From Candidatus Fukatsuia symbiotica (GTDB taxonomy: Bacteria; Pseudomonadota; Gammaproteobacteria; Enterobacterales; Enterobacteriaceae): 64,000 nucleotides of DNA. The notes beneath the pieces were generated by a model. It made no database searches. It was not told where the DNA came from and saw only the letters and a program-made list of their open reading frames with translations. The position numbers and the translations under genes were made by a program. Below are positions 18,659 to 27,270 of this stretch, piece after piece. The stretch lies in the NCBI RefSeq assembly GCF_003122425.1, contig NZ_CP021659.1:2480001-2544000 (forward strand), read 5' to 3'. The number at the start of each line of letters is the position of its first letter. The stretch's first letter is position 1.

Positions 18659-18724
18659 TTTAGGGACTAGATTTGGGATTCTATTCTCTAGCGCCTAAAA
18701 TAGGGGGGTCCCATCGCCCTATTT
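18659..18724 (+). repeat. Right direct repeat of the island (att-like)
   Basis: Imperfect direct copy of 6360-6423 sharing CTAGATTTGGGATTCTAT, AAAATAGG, GTCCCAT and CCTATT. It lies between the IS630 remnant and the 3' end of cpxA, and so marks the likely right boundary of the integrated element. Confidence 0.6.
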
Positions 18725-18770
18725 TGGTGAACACATGCCGCATTTTTTGCATGAGGTAAAACGAGCGATG

Positions 18771-20147
18771 TTATGCTCTTATATTATTAATAGGTAGCCA
18801 GATAATTAAACGTAGCCCACCCAGTTGACTGTCTTCTGCCAGTACCCAACCGCTGTGCTGAGTGACAGCAGTTTCTACAATTGCCAAACCTAAACCGGTA
18901 CCTCCGGATGACCGATCCCGTGCTTCATCGGTGCGATAGAAAGGACGGAATATTTGTTCACGCTCTTCCAAGCTCACACCTGGGCCATCATCATCAACAG
19001 TAATAGTGACCCCTTTATTATTCGCACTGAATGCCACGGCAATGTAGTGATGTGAATAACGCAGTGCATTACGTACGATATTTTCTAGGGCGCTATCGAG
19101 TGCAGCAGGATTACCAAACAATGTCCAAGGTTCCGGGGGCGTGACTACTTCCAGCGTTTTACCTATTTGTTCAGCTTCGAATTTTGCATTTTCAAGCATA
19201 CCTGCCCAAAGCTCATCAGCTTTAAGTGGTTCACGGCGTAACTCATGTTTATTGTGCGTACGGGAAAGGACGAGCAGATCGTTAATCATACTGTCGAGCC
19301 GTTGTGCTTCCATTTCAATACGTTCGAGTTCTTTCCCTTCGCCATGACGACGACGTATCAGGGCAGTAGCGAGTTGCAAGCGGGTGAGTGGGGTACGTAA
19401 TTCATGAGAAATATCGGAGATAAGACGTTGTTGAGCAGCAACCATGCGTTCCAACGCACTGATCATTTGGTTGAAACTGGTACCGGTGGCCAAAAATTCT
19501 TGCGGCCCTGATTCCAGTTCTGGGTGCTGTTTTAAATTACCACGAGCGACATCATCGGCCGCATTTTTCAACTTACGTGCCGGTTTTGCCAGACTCCATG
19601 CTAACCAAAGCAGTAGCGGTGCGCTAATCAACATGGTAACCAACAGCAAGAGTAACGGGCGATCAAACATCAGGTTGATGAAATCGGACTGTGGACTACT
19701 CGCGGGGCGGATAAGATAAAGCTGATAATTTTCCTCAGCATCACGGATAGAAAAGGGGCCAACCATTTCCAGTCGACCATATTTTTTCTTTTTAGGTGCA
19801 TCGGCATTATCCGACTGCCCGATAAAATTGCGCACAATTTGCATTTCTTTATGTTCGGCACCGATAACCCGACCTTCAGTGGTCACTAACACTAAACGTT
19901 GACCAGGGGGAGCCCACTTTTCGATGGCCCGCTGTAAACGGCGCCACCACATAAGGTCATTGTCCGGTTCACCGGCAAGCTCCGCTTCGACGTGTTGTTC
20001 CAGCATCATGCCCTGACGTCGCTCATTGTCTTGCAAAGCGGTAATTTTACGTGAATCGAGTTTTGGTACCATCAATACCAACAGCAACACCAGCGACAAA
20101 GTAAACCAGAAAATAGCAAAGATACGGGCAGTTAAACTATTAATCAT
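18771..20147 (-). CDS. cpxA: Envelope-stress sensor histidine kinase CpxA
   Basis: 458 aa inner-membrane kinase/phosphatase that senses misfolded envelope proteins and phosphorylates CpxR. Two transmembrane helices flank a periplasmic domain (about residues 30-165), followed by HAMP, the H-box ISHELRTPLTRLQ and an ATPase domain with DDDGPG and GGTGLGLAI. Its ATG overlaps the cpxR stop (ATGA). The gene is intact; its 3' end faces the island's right repeat. Confidence 0.97.
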   Translation of the reverse strand: MINSLTARIFAIFWFTLSLVLLLVLMVPKLDSRKITALQDNERRQGMMLEQHVEAELAGEPDNDLMWWRRLQRAIEKWAPPGQRLVLVTTEGRVIGAEHKEMQIVRNFIGQSDNADAPKKKKYGRLEMVGPFSIRDAEENYQLYLIRPASSPQSDFINLMFDRPLLLLLVTMLISAPLLLWLAWSLAKPARKLKNAADDVARGNLKQHPELESGPQEFLATGTSFNQMISALERMVAAQQRLISDISHELRTPLTRLQLATALIRRRHGEGKELERIEMEAQRLDSMINDLLVLSRTHNKHELRREPLKADELWAGMLENAKFEAEQIGKTLEVVTPPEPWTLFGNPAALDSALENIVRNALRYSHHYIAVAFSANNKGVTITVDDDGPGVSLEEREQIFRPFYRTDEARDRSSGGTGLGLAIVETAVTQHSGWVLAEDSQLGGLRLIIWLPINNIRA

Positions 20148-20842
20148 GTTGCTGAAACCATCAGGTATCCTCGACCACGCAGGGTTTTAAACCAGAGTAG
20201 CCCATCTTTGCGATCTGGTAGCTTACGCCGTAAATTAGAAACATGCATATCAATAGCACGATCGAAAGGCGTCAGACGTTTCCCTAGAACCTCTTGACTC
20301 AAGCGCTCACGTGATATCACCTGACCAAGATGTTGAGCCAATAGATAAAGCAGCGTAAATTCAGTACCCGTTAAATCCAGCACGATTTGATCAAAACTGG
20401 CTTCCTGTCGACCCGGATTCAGTTGTAAACCATCTACCTCCAGCGTTGATGCACCCTGATCCACGTTCTGTTGTTGTCCACTCCAGTTAGAACGCCGTAA
20501 CATTGCCCGTACACGTGCTACCAACTCGCGATCATTAAATGGTTTGGCTAAATAATCGTCGGCACCTAGTTCCAGCCCTAGCACGCGATCTAATTCACTA
20601 CCTCGAGCAGTCAACATCATCACCGGTGTTTGGTAAGATTGCCGCAGTTCTTTCAGTGTTTCGATACCATTTTTTTTCGGCATCATAATATCGAGTAACA
20701 ATACATCAATCGAACCATCCAACAGTTGCAAAGCTTGCTCTCCATCGTGGGCGACAACGACATCGAACCCTTCTATTTCTAGTAGTTCTTTCAATAGGGA
20801 GGTGAGGTCTATATCGTCGTCAACCAGCAGAATTTTATTCAT
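20144..20842 (-). CDS. cpxR: Response regulator CpxR
   Basis: 232 aa OmpR-family regulator. The receiver domain has acidic DDD near residue 10, the phospho-acceptor in DVLLLDIMMPKK and Lys in YLAKPF. The winged-helix output domain contains FTLLYLLAQHLG and RGRGYLM. It controls envelope-stress genes including cpxP and its own operon. First gene of cpxRA, divergent from cpxP across a 145 bp spacer containing a CpxR box. Confidence 0.97.
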   Translation of the reverse strand: MNKILLVDDDIDLTSLLKELLEIEGFDVVVAHDGEQALQLLDGSIDVLLLDIMMPKKNGIETLKELRQSYQTPVMMLTARGSELDRVLGLELGADDYLAKPFNDRELVARVRAMLRRSNWSGQQQNVDQGASTLEVDGLQLNPGRQEASFDQIVLDLTGTEFTLLYLLAQHLGQVISRERLSQEVLGKRLTPFDRAIDMHVSNLRRKLPDRKDGLLWFKTLRGRGYLMVSAT

Positions 20843-20896
20843 AGTTCTTTTGTCCCTTGATGCAAAATACGTTATTAATCACCTATATTTTGTTAC

Positions 20897-20911
20897 TTTA
20901 CTTAATTTTAC
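20897..20911 (-). promoter_or_regulatory. CpxR box in the cpxR-cpxP spacer
   Basis: On the minus strand the sequence is GTAAA-ATTAA-GTAAA, an exact match to the CpxR consensus of two GTAAA half-sites spaced by five. It lies between the two divergent starts and can serve cpxRA autoregulation and cpxP induction, as in E. coli. Confidence 0.88.
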
Positions 20912-20987
20912 AGGCACTGAAGCTAGTTTGCAGCCAGGTAGATAGACTACCCCAATTGTATAGTAAGGCTGAACTCACGGGGTAATA

Positions 20988-21419
20988 ATGCGCAAGTTAA
21001 CAGCGCTGATCATGGTGTCAATATTGGTTTCAGGATATTCCCCTGTCTTTGCCACACATACAATCGTAGCAGATAGTTGGTGCTATGGAGACGATGCATT
21101 AACAAAAATGGGCATCGATCCTGGTTATTATAATATGTTTGACATGGTTTCCTTGACTGAACACCAACGCATGCACATTCGTGACTTGGTCAGTCAAACC
21201 TGTCGTAATCGAACCGGCATTGATAGAATAAACAGAGAAAAAATGCGTCAGCTAATTACTACGGATCAATTCGATGAAGTAGCTGTTCGTGAGCTAGCAG
21301 AAAAGATGTCAATGCAACTGGTTAATCGCCAAATCGAAATGGCAAGAGTACGTAATAAAATCTACAGTTTATTAACTCAGAAACAAAAAGATTTATTGCA
21401 TCAAAAGTATTCGCAATAA
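20988..21419 (+). CDS. cpxP: Periplasmic Cpx inhibitor CpxP
   Basis: 143 aa with a signal peptide (MRKLTALIMVSILVSGYSPVFA). It is an all-helical periplasmic protein that binds CpxA's sensor domain and escorts misfolded proteins to DegP. Two LTxxQ motifs are visible, as LTEHQ and LTQKQ. It is shorter than the roughly 166 aa E. coli protein, mainly near the N-terminus and C-terminal tail. Divergent from cpxRA with a CpxR box between. Confidence 0.93.
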   Translation: MRKLTALIMVSILVSGYSPVFATHTIVADSWCYGDDALTKMGIDPGYYNMFDMVSLTEHQRMHIRDLVSQTCRNRTGIDRINREKMRQLITTDQFDEVAVRELAEKMSMQLVNRQIEMARVRNKIYSLLTQKQKDLLHQKYSQ

Positions 21420-21518
21420 ATATCACGCCTGCTGCTTGAGTCAATGGCAGCTTAATATTTTGCGGTAATATTTCATACCCACATAGTGGTTTACATTATA
21501 TTAATGGCATAATCAACA

Positions 21519-21680
21519 AACCTCTTGCGAAACCATAATTCGTTGCCAAACCTATACTCGTTATGCGAAATCAAGGCGCCTTACGCGTAGTAACTGCACG
21601 GTACATGCGAATACATGAGGATTGTGAGCGGGCAGATAACGCAGAATTTGCAGCACCTAGCAAGTTTTGCAAGGAGTCTA
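21519..21680 (+). repeat. Family A short repeat, copy A2
   Basis: About 160 bp copy with ends CCTCTTGCGAAACC and GTTTTGCAAGGAGTCTA, same orientation as A1. Located between cpxP and pfkA, where fieF would be in E. coli. An apparent N-terminal extension of pfkA is reading through this repeat. Confidence 0.82.
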
Positions 21681-21713
21681 ATCAATAAGGTGTTTACAGC
21701 TTCAGAGGTTATT

Positions 21714-22694
21714 ATGGTCAAAAAAATTGCTGTATTGACAAGCGGTGGTGATGCACCAGGGATGAATGCCGCTATCCGTGGGGTGGTACGTGCCGCTTTG
21801 TCTGAAGGTCTGGAAGTCTGGGGGATTTATGATGGCTACCTTGGCCTGTACGAAAATCGTATGCTGCAATTGGATCGCTGTAGTGTTTCTGACATCATCA
21901 ACCGTGGCGGCACGTTTCTTGGCTCGGCGCGTTTCCCTGAATTTGCTGAACCAGAAAAACGATTGTGCGCCATTAATAACCTGAAAGAACGTGATATTGA
22001 TGGTTTAGTGGTGATTGGTGGCGATGGTTCTTATGCTGGTGCTGATTGTCTGACAAACGAAGGCCAAATTCCCTGCATTGGTTTACCGGGTACCATTGAT
22101 AATGATGTGGCAGGTACCGATTACACAATAGGTTTTTTCACCGCATTAGAAACAGTGATTGAAGCTATTGACCGTTTACGTGATACCTCTTCTTCTCACC
22201 AACGTATCTCGCTGGTTGAAGTGATGGGGCGACGGTGTGGTGATCTGACGCTGGCAGCAGCTATTGCCGGAGGCTGTGAATTTATCATCATACCCGAAGA
22301 AACATTTCAACAAGAAGAACTGTTGAGCGCCATCAAAGCCGGGATCGAAAAAGGTAAAAAGCATGCCATCGTTGCCATTACTGAACATGTCTGTGATATC
22401 AATGAACTGGCTAAATATATCGAAGAAAAAACTCAGAGGGAAACCCGAGCAACGGTGCTGGGTCATATTCAGCGCGGCGGTTCACCGGTGGCTTATGACC
22501 GAATTTTAGCCTCACGTATGGGAGCCTACGCGGTCGAACGCTTAGTTAAAGGCTGGAGGCTATCAGGTGCACGCTGTGTGGGAGTACAAAACGATAAAAT
22601 GGTGAATAAACTGATTTCTACCTGTATTGCACCTAAAAATAAAAAAAGTAAGTTTAAAAAAGACTGGTTAGAGATAGCGAAAAAACTATTTTAA
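21714..22694 (+). CDS. pfkA: ATP-dependent 6-phosphofructokinase PfkA
   Basis: 326 aa glycolytic enzyme phosphorylating fructose-6-phosphate. Signature stretches are [15 protein letters not shown] (ATP site), [15 protein letters not shown] with the catalytic Asp, and [10 protein letters not shown]. Start ATG 21714 is chosen because [12 protein letters not shown] matches the family; upstream in-frame codons lie in a repeat. The C-terminus ([16 protein letters not shown]) is slightly divergent. Usual neighbours fieF, sbp and cdh are missing. Confidence 0.97.
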   Translation: MVKKIAVLTSGGDAPGMNAAIRGVVRAALSEGLEVWGIYDGYLGLYENRMLQLDRCSVSDIINRGGTFLGSARFPEFAEPEKRLCAINNLKERDIDGLVVIGGDGSYAGADCLTNEGQIPCIGLPGTIDNDVAGTDYTIGFFTALETVIEAIDRLRDTSSSHQRISLVEVMGRRCGDLTLAAAIAGGCEFIIIPEETFQQEELLSAIKAGIEKGKKHAIVAITEHVCDINELAKYIEEKTQRETRATVLGHIQRGGSPVAYDRILASRMGAYAVERLVKGWRLSGARCVGVQNDKMVNKLISTCIAPKNKKSKFKKDWLEIAKKLF

Positions 22695-22714
22695 TGACAG
22701 GATTACAATAAGCT

Positions 22715-22740
22715 AACCTTCTATTTATGGAGGTTTTTTT
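22715..22740 (+). terminator. Rho-independent terminator after pfkA
   Basis: Stem AACCTTC / GGAGGTT (one T:G pair) with a 7-nt loop followed by a T-run, 20 bases after the pfkA stop. Confidence 0.75.
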
Positions 22741-22742
22741 GT

Positions 22743-22876
22743 TAGACTTCTTGCAAAATCTACTGTGTGGTGTGAATTCTACGTTACTCGGTGCTCGCAT
22801 GTTGTACACACTGTGACTGCTACGCTCCAAGTGCCTTGACTTTCACTCCACAGATCACGGGTTTGCAAAAAATCTA
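22743..22876 (-). repeat. Family A short repeat, copy A3
   Basis: 134 bp TA-bounded copy in reverse orientation (TAGACTTCTTGCAAAATC at one end, TTGCAAAAAATCTA at the other). It begins two bases after the pfkA terminator's T-run. Confidence 0.84.
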
Positions 22877-23089
22877 TTCTTTATCATTAAATATTTTTCT
22901 GCATCTGTTATTAGCACGATAAAAATAATTATACTGCTAACATTCTTACGTATTTTTAAGCGCAGTCTTTTTATGCCAATAACTTTCATAAACGTTCATT
23001 TTCTATTAGATATAGAAAATAGGATGAAGTCTACATTATTTTATCTACTACGGTTAAATAAGGCAGTTTTCTTTCTGGAGGAACTTCTT

Positions 23090-24217
23090 ATGAAAACGTC
23101 AATAAGTATGTCTGAGCTTCCTTTATTACGAGACAATGAAAGCACAGCAATGAATAAATTGAATGGATGTTTCTCAGGATCAAATAAATTTTTGCTTTCT
23201 ATCAATAATGGAAATAATGAATTTCACTCTCTCAATTTTTCAACAAAGGAACTGCATGGTTCAGTAGATGAAGCGCTTAATTCCCTACGTAAAAAGGGAA
23301 TGATAAGAGAAAATGCTCATAACTTAGTCAAGTATAAACTAAAAAAATATAAAGAGTCGCACAGACTGGCAGTAGTAGAATGTTGCAGTTCTTCACCTTG
23401 TCTCAGAATATTTAGTAGTATTCGAGGACATTTTGGTAATGAAAAAAAATTAGAAGAAACCATTGATCTCGATAATTGCGCCGGAACCAGCCATCCGATG
23501 ATAGATGACAGTGGCAGTAAAGGCTTTTCCAACATTAACATCGAAGATAATTATTTTAGCACAGCAGACACAGATAAATTATTAAAGAAAAAAATCTATC
23601 CAGACATCGATATCTGGGGGCTTCCACATGACTCAACCCATAGATTTTATTCGTCTATATTAGAATCGTACACAAAAAATATGCTATTAGAAGAAGTAAA
23701 TCGTTATGGTAGACCTGTTAAGCGTTTAAAATTTGTCGCTTGGCTGGCTGAAAAAATATTTAGGATCCACGGTGTGGGACAAACTAATTCTGCATCTTGT
23801 GCTAAATCGGTAGCAGATACGATAAATACAACGATATTGCATCGTGCTATACCTGAAATAAAAGGGAATGACGTTATACTGTTTGTAACAGAGGAGACAA
23901 ATATTAAATGTTACGACTCCATTGCACAATTATCTGCCAGACTAGCAAAAAATAAAAAAAATATGAATGGAATATTAGTGATCCCACGCAAAATAGGCTG
24001 TTGGCGTTCGCTGTTCTGTCCAACACCAGAACATCGATGTAATGTGGTTGTCACCAATAACGAAGTTCATTTAATTGATGTACAAAAGAAAAAATATTAT
24101 AAAGTGGATATTTCTTCTGATCATAAGAGCCTGAAGCGTACACTAAAAAAATTCATTGGCTCGGTTGGCGCCGGTAAACTGGAGCTGTATGACGTCGGTT
24201 TCCGTGATCAAAAATAA
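23090..24217 (+). CDS. Orphan protein with papain-like Cys-His-Asp spacing (candidate effector)
   Basis: 375 aa from ATG 23090, chosen because GGAGGA lies 7 bases upstream; earlier in-frame codons from 22973 have no such site. No signal peptide; Ser/Asn-rich N-terminus and AT-rich codons unlike pfkA or tpiA. The C-terminal half contains Gln231 and Cys237 in QTNSASCAKSVADTIN at the six-residue offset of papain Gln19-Cys25, then His315 (PEHRCNVVV) and Asp330 (VHLIDVQ), 15 residues apart. This suggests a papain-like peptidase or transferase, perhaps a type III effector. Function is inferred, not recognised. Confidence 0.6.
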   Translation: MKTSISMSELPLLRDNESTAMNKLNGCFSGSNKFLLSINNGNNEFHSLNFSTKELHGSVDEALNSLRKKGMIRENAHNLVKYKLKKYKESHRLAVVECCSSSPCLRIFSSIRGHFGNEKKLEETIDLDNCAGTSHPMIDDSGSKGFSNINIEDNYFSTADTDKLLKKKIYPDIDIWGLPHDSTHRFYSSILESYTKNMLLEEVNRYGRPVKRLKFVAWLAEKIFRIHGVGQTNSASCAKSVADTINTTILHRAIPEIKGNDVILFVTEETNIKCYDSIAQLSARLAKNKKNMNGILVIPRKIGCWRSLFCPTPEHRCNVVVTNNEVHLIDVQKKKYYKVDISSDHKSLKRTLKKFIGSVGAGKLELYDVGFRDQK

Positions 24218-24233
24218 AGGTCTTTAATAGTAG

Positions 24234-24291
24234 TAGACTGCTTGCGAAACTATAGCGAATACTGCAAAGCCAAAGCGCCTGGCGCGCAGCA
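24234..24291 (+). repeat. Family A half-copy A4
   Basis: Left half only (TAGACTGCTTGCGAAACTAT, then AAAGCCAAAGCGCCTGG and GCGCAGCAAC). It stops at the tpiA terminator; the right half is missing. Confidence 0.7.
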
Positions 24292-24293
24292 AC

Positions 24294-24328
24294 AAAAAAA
24301 CCGGAGTCATCGTCGCTCCGGTTTTTTT
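24294..24328 (-). terminator. Rho-independent terminator of tpiA (bidirectional)
   Basis: Stem CCGGAG / CTCCGG extended by flanking A and T runs, loop about 9 nt. Lies 15 bases past the tpiA stop on the minus strand. A/T tracts on both sides could also stop plus-strand transcription from the orphan gene. Confidence 0.88.
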
Positions 24329-24343
24329 AGCGTCAAACCGTTC

Positions 24344-25111
24344 TTAGTTTCGCTTAGCATCTGCTGCCGCTTTGACTATCGCTGCAAACTCATCCGCTTT
24401 TAATGATGCAGCCCCTACTAGCGCACCGTCGATATCGGGTTGTTCGAACAATTCGGCAGCGTTAGCGGGACTAACAGACCCTCCGTATTGAATAACCACT
24501 TTTTCTGCACTGTTAGCATCTTTTTGTGCAATATGGCCACGGATAAATTTATGTACCCTCTGTGCCTCTGCTGGGGTCGCGGATTTACCGCTACCAATTG
24601 CCCAGAGAGGTTCATAAGCGATGACTGCATTTTCAAATGCTTTATCACCTGAGGTCTTTAATACGGCATCCAGCTGCTTTGCACAGACTCCCTGTGTCTC
24701 CCCCGCCTGGTTTTCGACCTCGGATTCACCGATACAAAGTACCGGAATCAAATCCTGTGCTTTTAAGAGGGCAAATTTTTTAGCGATAATCTCATCACTT
24801 TCGCGGTGATGACTACGACGCTCAGAATGACCAATAATGATGTATTTTGCACCGATATCTTTCAGCATTTCGGCAGAAATTTCACCGGTGAAAGCACCAG
24901 CAGGATGTATATCGACATTTTGTGCACCCAATCTGATAACACTACCCGCAAGCAGACTTCGGACTTGATGGAGGTAAACCAACGGTGGAGCAATGACCAG
25001 GTTACACTTCTTCATTTCGCTTAATTTTGCCAGTAGCGCTGGGATAAATGTACTGATCATCCCAGTACTACCGTTTAATTTCCAGTTACCCATAACCAAG
25101 GGATGGCGCAT
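24344..25111 (-). CDS. tpiA: Triosephosphate isomerase
   Basis: 255 aa TIM-barrel enzyme interconverting DHAP and glyceraldehyde-3-phosphate. Visible residues are catalytic Lys in GNWKLNGS, His in IIIGHSERR, catalytic Glu in [12 protein letters not shown] and the phosphate-binding QYGGSV. ATG 25111 ([14 protein letters not shown]) is chosen; the longer frame upstream is translation of a repeat. Confidence 0.97.
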   Translation of the reverse strand: MRHPLVMGNWKLNGSTGMISTFIPALLAKLSEMKKCNLVIAPPLVYLHQVRSLLAGSVIRLGAQNVDIHPAGAFTGEISAEMLKDIGAKYIIIGHSERRSHHRESDEIIAKKFALLKAQDLIPVLCIGESEVENQAGETQGVCAKQLDAVLKTSGDKAFENAVIAYEPLWAIGSGKSATPAEAQRVHKFIRGHIAQKDANSAEKVVIQYGGSVSPANAAELFEQPDIDGALVGAASLKADEFAAIVKAAADAKRN

Positions 25112-25146
25112 CTTTATTCCTCCAATCTTTTTTTCAGCAAAGAGAA

Positions 25147-25284
25147 TAGACTTTTTGAAAAACCGGCGTTCGTTATGCGAAGCCAAAGCGCACAGCAACC
25201 TTCGTTGACATACGAGTACATGAGGATTGCAAACACCCCATGACACCGAATCCACACCATGCAACAGGTTATGCAAGAGGTCTA
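25147..25284 (+). repeat. Family A short repeat, copy A5
   Basis: 138 bp TA-bounded copy upstream of tpiA with interior GAGGATTGCAAACACC. The left end TTTTTGAAAAACC is degenerate. Confidence 0.78.
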
Positions 25285-26121
25285 ATGTATTATATGCTGC
25301 ACAGTATAGAGAGGATTAATTGTAATGGCTTTGTTTTTCATTATTAACTTATATTATTCATCATATGCAATTAATTAATATTTATTATATAATTCAAGCG
25401 AGAAACCCTTATTGTGAAGAGCCAACAGCCCCTAGACTAAAAAATTAATTTGTCCAAAGAAAATATTTCCCTTGCTGATCACTAAATTAGTAGCTTGATT
25501 TTAATTAACATATTGTTATAGAAGCGATTAAATAAAAAAGAAGAGAATATCGGCAAAACGGTACAAGTGGCGCACGTACGCGTTTGACATCAGTTTTCTA
25601 TGGCTAACACACAAGGTTATCCACAGAACTGGTGGATAACTCACGAAAACCCTATCACTACTGGCGTTGGCTAAGAATAAAAAATTAGATTCATCGAGCG
25701 ATGATTCCAGTTTTTAGCTATTTTTGCTATTTTGTTTGCTATGTTTATTACCATTTATACTAAGCTTGCTCTTGCGTGTTGATAGGATAACACCTAGCTT
25801 CTCTTACGGCTTAGAATTACGGTTTGGCATCAACAACCATAAATAATTTATATGATTTTCTTCAATTTATCCAGTGTGATTTGAAGTTCTAGCTCTATGG
25901 CGAGGATATCGGCCTTTACATTGTAAGGATATTAAACGCGGTTTTCTGGCTGAATTATGTTAAAATTTTGCGGCTGCCGCCTAACCCACCACCAGTCAAT
26001 TTGATGACGGTATAGCTATCGCAAAGTCACTACCGCAAAATATGCGGAAATTCGTAACGGTGAAAGACAGGTACAGATTATAACCATGATGCAATTAAAC
26101 ATATTGTTGAGGACGTAACAG
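25285..26121. other. Long spacer between tpiA and grxD
   Basis: About 840 bp with no convincing gene on either strand. It is AT-rich at the left. At 25617-25641 TTATCCACA and TGGTGGATAA face each other, resembling two divergent DnaA boxes. The right third is less AT-rich and presumably contains the grxD promoter. It may be the grave of genes lost from the grxD-rnt neighbourhood. Confidence 0.5.
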
Positions 26122-26469
26122 ATGACGACTATTGAAAAGATTAAAAATCAACTCGCAGAAAACCCGATCCTGTTGTACATGAAAGGTTCGCCCAAGCTGC
26201 CAAATTGTGGTTTTTCGGCACAAGCGGTGCAAATATTATCTGCCTGTGGTGTACCTTTTAGCTATGTAGATATTTTGCAAAACCCCGATATTCGGGCTGA
26301 GCTACCCAAATTTGCTGTATGGCCAACTTTTCCACAACTTTGGGTTGATGGCGAACTAATAGGTGGCTGTGACATCTTGAATGAGCTGTATCGGACCGGT
26401 GCGTTGCAGCCGCTAGTAGACAAAGCCGCTGATAAACACCGCCCACAGCAGGCCGAAACCGTACAATAA
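26122..26469 (+). CDS. grxD: Monothiol glutaredoxin GrxD (Grx4)
   Basis: 115 aa cytosolic [2Fe-2S]-binding monothiol glutaredoxin that partners BolA proteins in iron-sulfur delivery; a BolA-family gene, ibaG, is present at 59363. The CGFS active site is in KLPNCGFSAQAV. Other conserved parts are MKGSP, WPTFPQLWVDGELIGGCDI. RBS TTGAGGA precedes ATG 26122. Its stop coincides with the edge of a family A repeat. Confidence 0.96.
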   Translation: MTTIEKIKNQLAENPILLYMKGSPKLPNCGFSAQAVQILSACGVPFSYVDILQNPDIRAELPKFAVWPTFPQLWVDGELIGGCDILNELYRTGALQPLVDKAADKHRPQQAETVQ

Positions 26470-26615
26470 ACCTCTTGCAAAACCGGAGCGAGTGGTGTGA
26501 AGTCAAGGCGCCCGGCGTGTAGCAACCGCAGTGCGTACTGCGCAGTACCATAAAGGTTGGCGGGCACCACGTAACGCTGAATTCATACCACACAGTGGGT
26601 TTTGCAAGGAGCCTC
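26467..26615 (+). repeat. Family A short repeat, copy A6
   Basis: About 149 bp copy (CCTCTTGCAAAACCGGAGCG to GGGTTTTGCAAGGAGCC) filling the space between the converging grxD and rnt genes. Confidence 0.82.
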
Positions 26616-26628
26616 ATAGAGTCCCCCA

Positions 26629-27270
26629 TCAACCAGGGCGAGACGGAGGCCAACCACCAAAACGCTTCCAGCGGTTTACCAGTTCGCAAAATAATGTTGC
26701 GGTCTGCTGAGTATCGTATAAAGCTGAATGTGCCTGCTTGCTGTCAAATCCGATTTCAGCAGCGACACAAGCCTTGGCTAACACCGTCTGCCCCAACACC
26801 AAACCACTTAACGCCGCGGTATCGAAAGTAACAAAAGGGTGGAACGGATTTTGTTCCAATGCAGATCGTTCGGCAGCGGCCATCACGAAGCCGTGATCGA
26901 AGCGAGCGTTATGGGCGACAATAACCGCCCGCCGACATCCCTCACTCTTGAGCTCTGCTCTTATCTTCTTGAAAATGGCATCCAAAGCCTCATATTCACT
27001 AATAGCGCCACGCAACGGATCCTTAGGCTTTATCCCATTAAATATCAATGCGTTCTCTTCTAAAATGGCACCTTCAAAAGGTTGCACGTGAAAATGCTGG
27101 GCTTCATTACATGTTAACCAGCCTGCTTCGTTCATCCGCAACGTGATTGCCGCAATTTCTAGTAATGCGTTAGTTTGAGCATCAAAACCACTGGTTTCTA
27201 CATCGATTACCACTGGATAATAGCCTTGAAAACGGTTTCTCAGGATATTGAGATTTTTTTTATCTGCCAT
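26629..27270 (-). CDS. rnt: Ribonuclease T
   Basis: 213 aa DEDDh 3'-5' exoribonuclease that trims tRNA and other stable RNA 3' ends. Catalytic residues are visible in [10 protein letters not shown] (Asp, Glu), HNARFDHGF (Asp) and [11 protein letters not shown] (His, Asp). ATG 27270 ([19 protein letters not shown]) is chosen over an upstream in-frame start. Convergent with grxD; the lhr gene that lies between them in E. coli is gone. Confidence 0.95.
   Translation of the reverse strand: MADKKNLNILRNRFQGYYPVVIDVETSGFDAQTNALLEIAAITLRMNEAGWLTCNEAQHFHVQPFEGAILEENALIFNGIKPKDPLRGAISEYEALDAIFKKIRAELKSEGCRRAVIVAHNARFDHGFVMAAAERSALEQNPFHPFVTFDTAALSGLVLGQTVLAKACVAAEIGFDSKQAHSALYDTQQTATLFCELVNRWKRFGGWPPSRPG

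Larger units (their letters stand above)
6360..18724. mobile_element. Degraded integrative element or phage satellite (about 12.4 kb)
   Basis: Bounded by direct repeats, with a P4-type tyrosine integrase at the left end, an AlpA-like regulator, a Cox-like protein, several small phage-type genes and a P2-type replication endonuclease. No capsid, tail or lysis genes are recognisable. It is riddled with IS material (complete IS630 7130-8223, IS630 wreck 10023-10770, Tn5-like wreck 10780-11868, IS630 remnant 17922-18655), and the integrase and replication genes are broken. It is therefore probably immobile. Confidence 0.7.

Noticed and set aside
21615-21713. N-terminal extension of pfkA
   Set aside because: It translates a family A repeat and lacks similarity to PfkA; ATG 21714 gives the family N-terminus.
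25112-25276. N-terminal extension of tpiA
   Set aside because: Also translation through a family A repeat; ATG 25111 matches TIM N-termini.
25617-25641. Chromosomal replication origin
   Set aside because: Only two DnaA-box-like sites, no 13-mer array and no origin-flanking genes.
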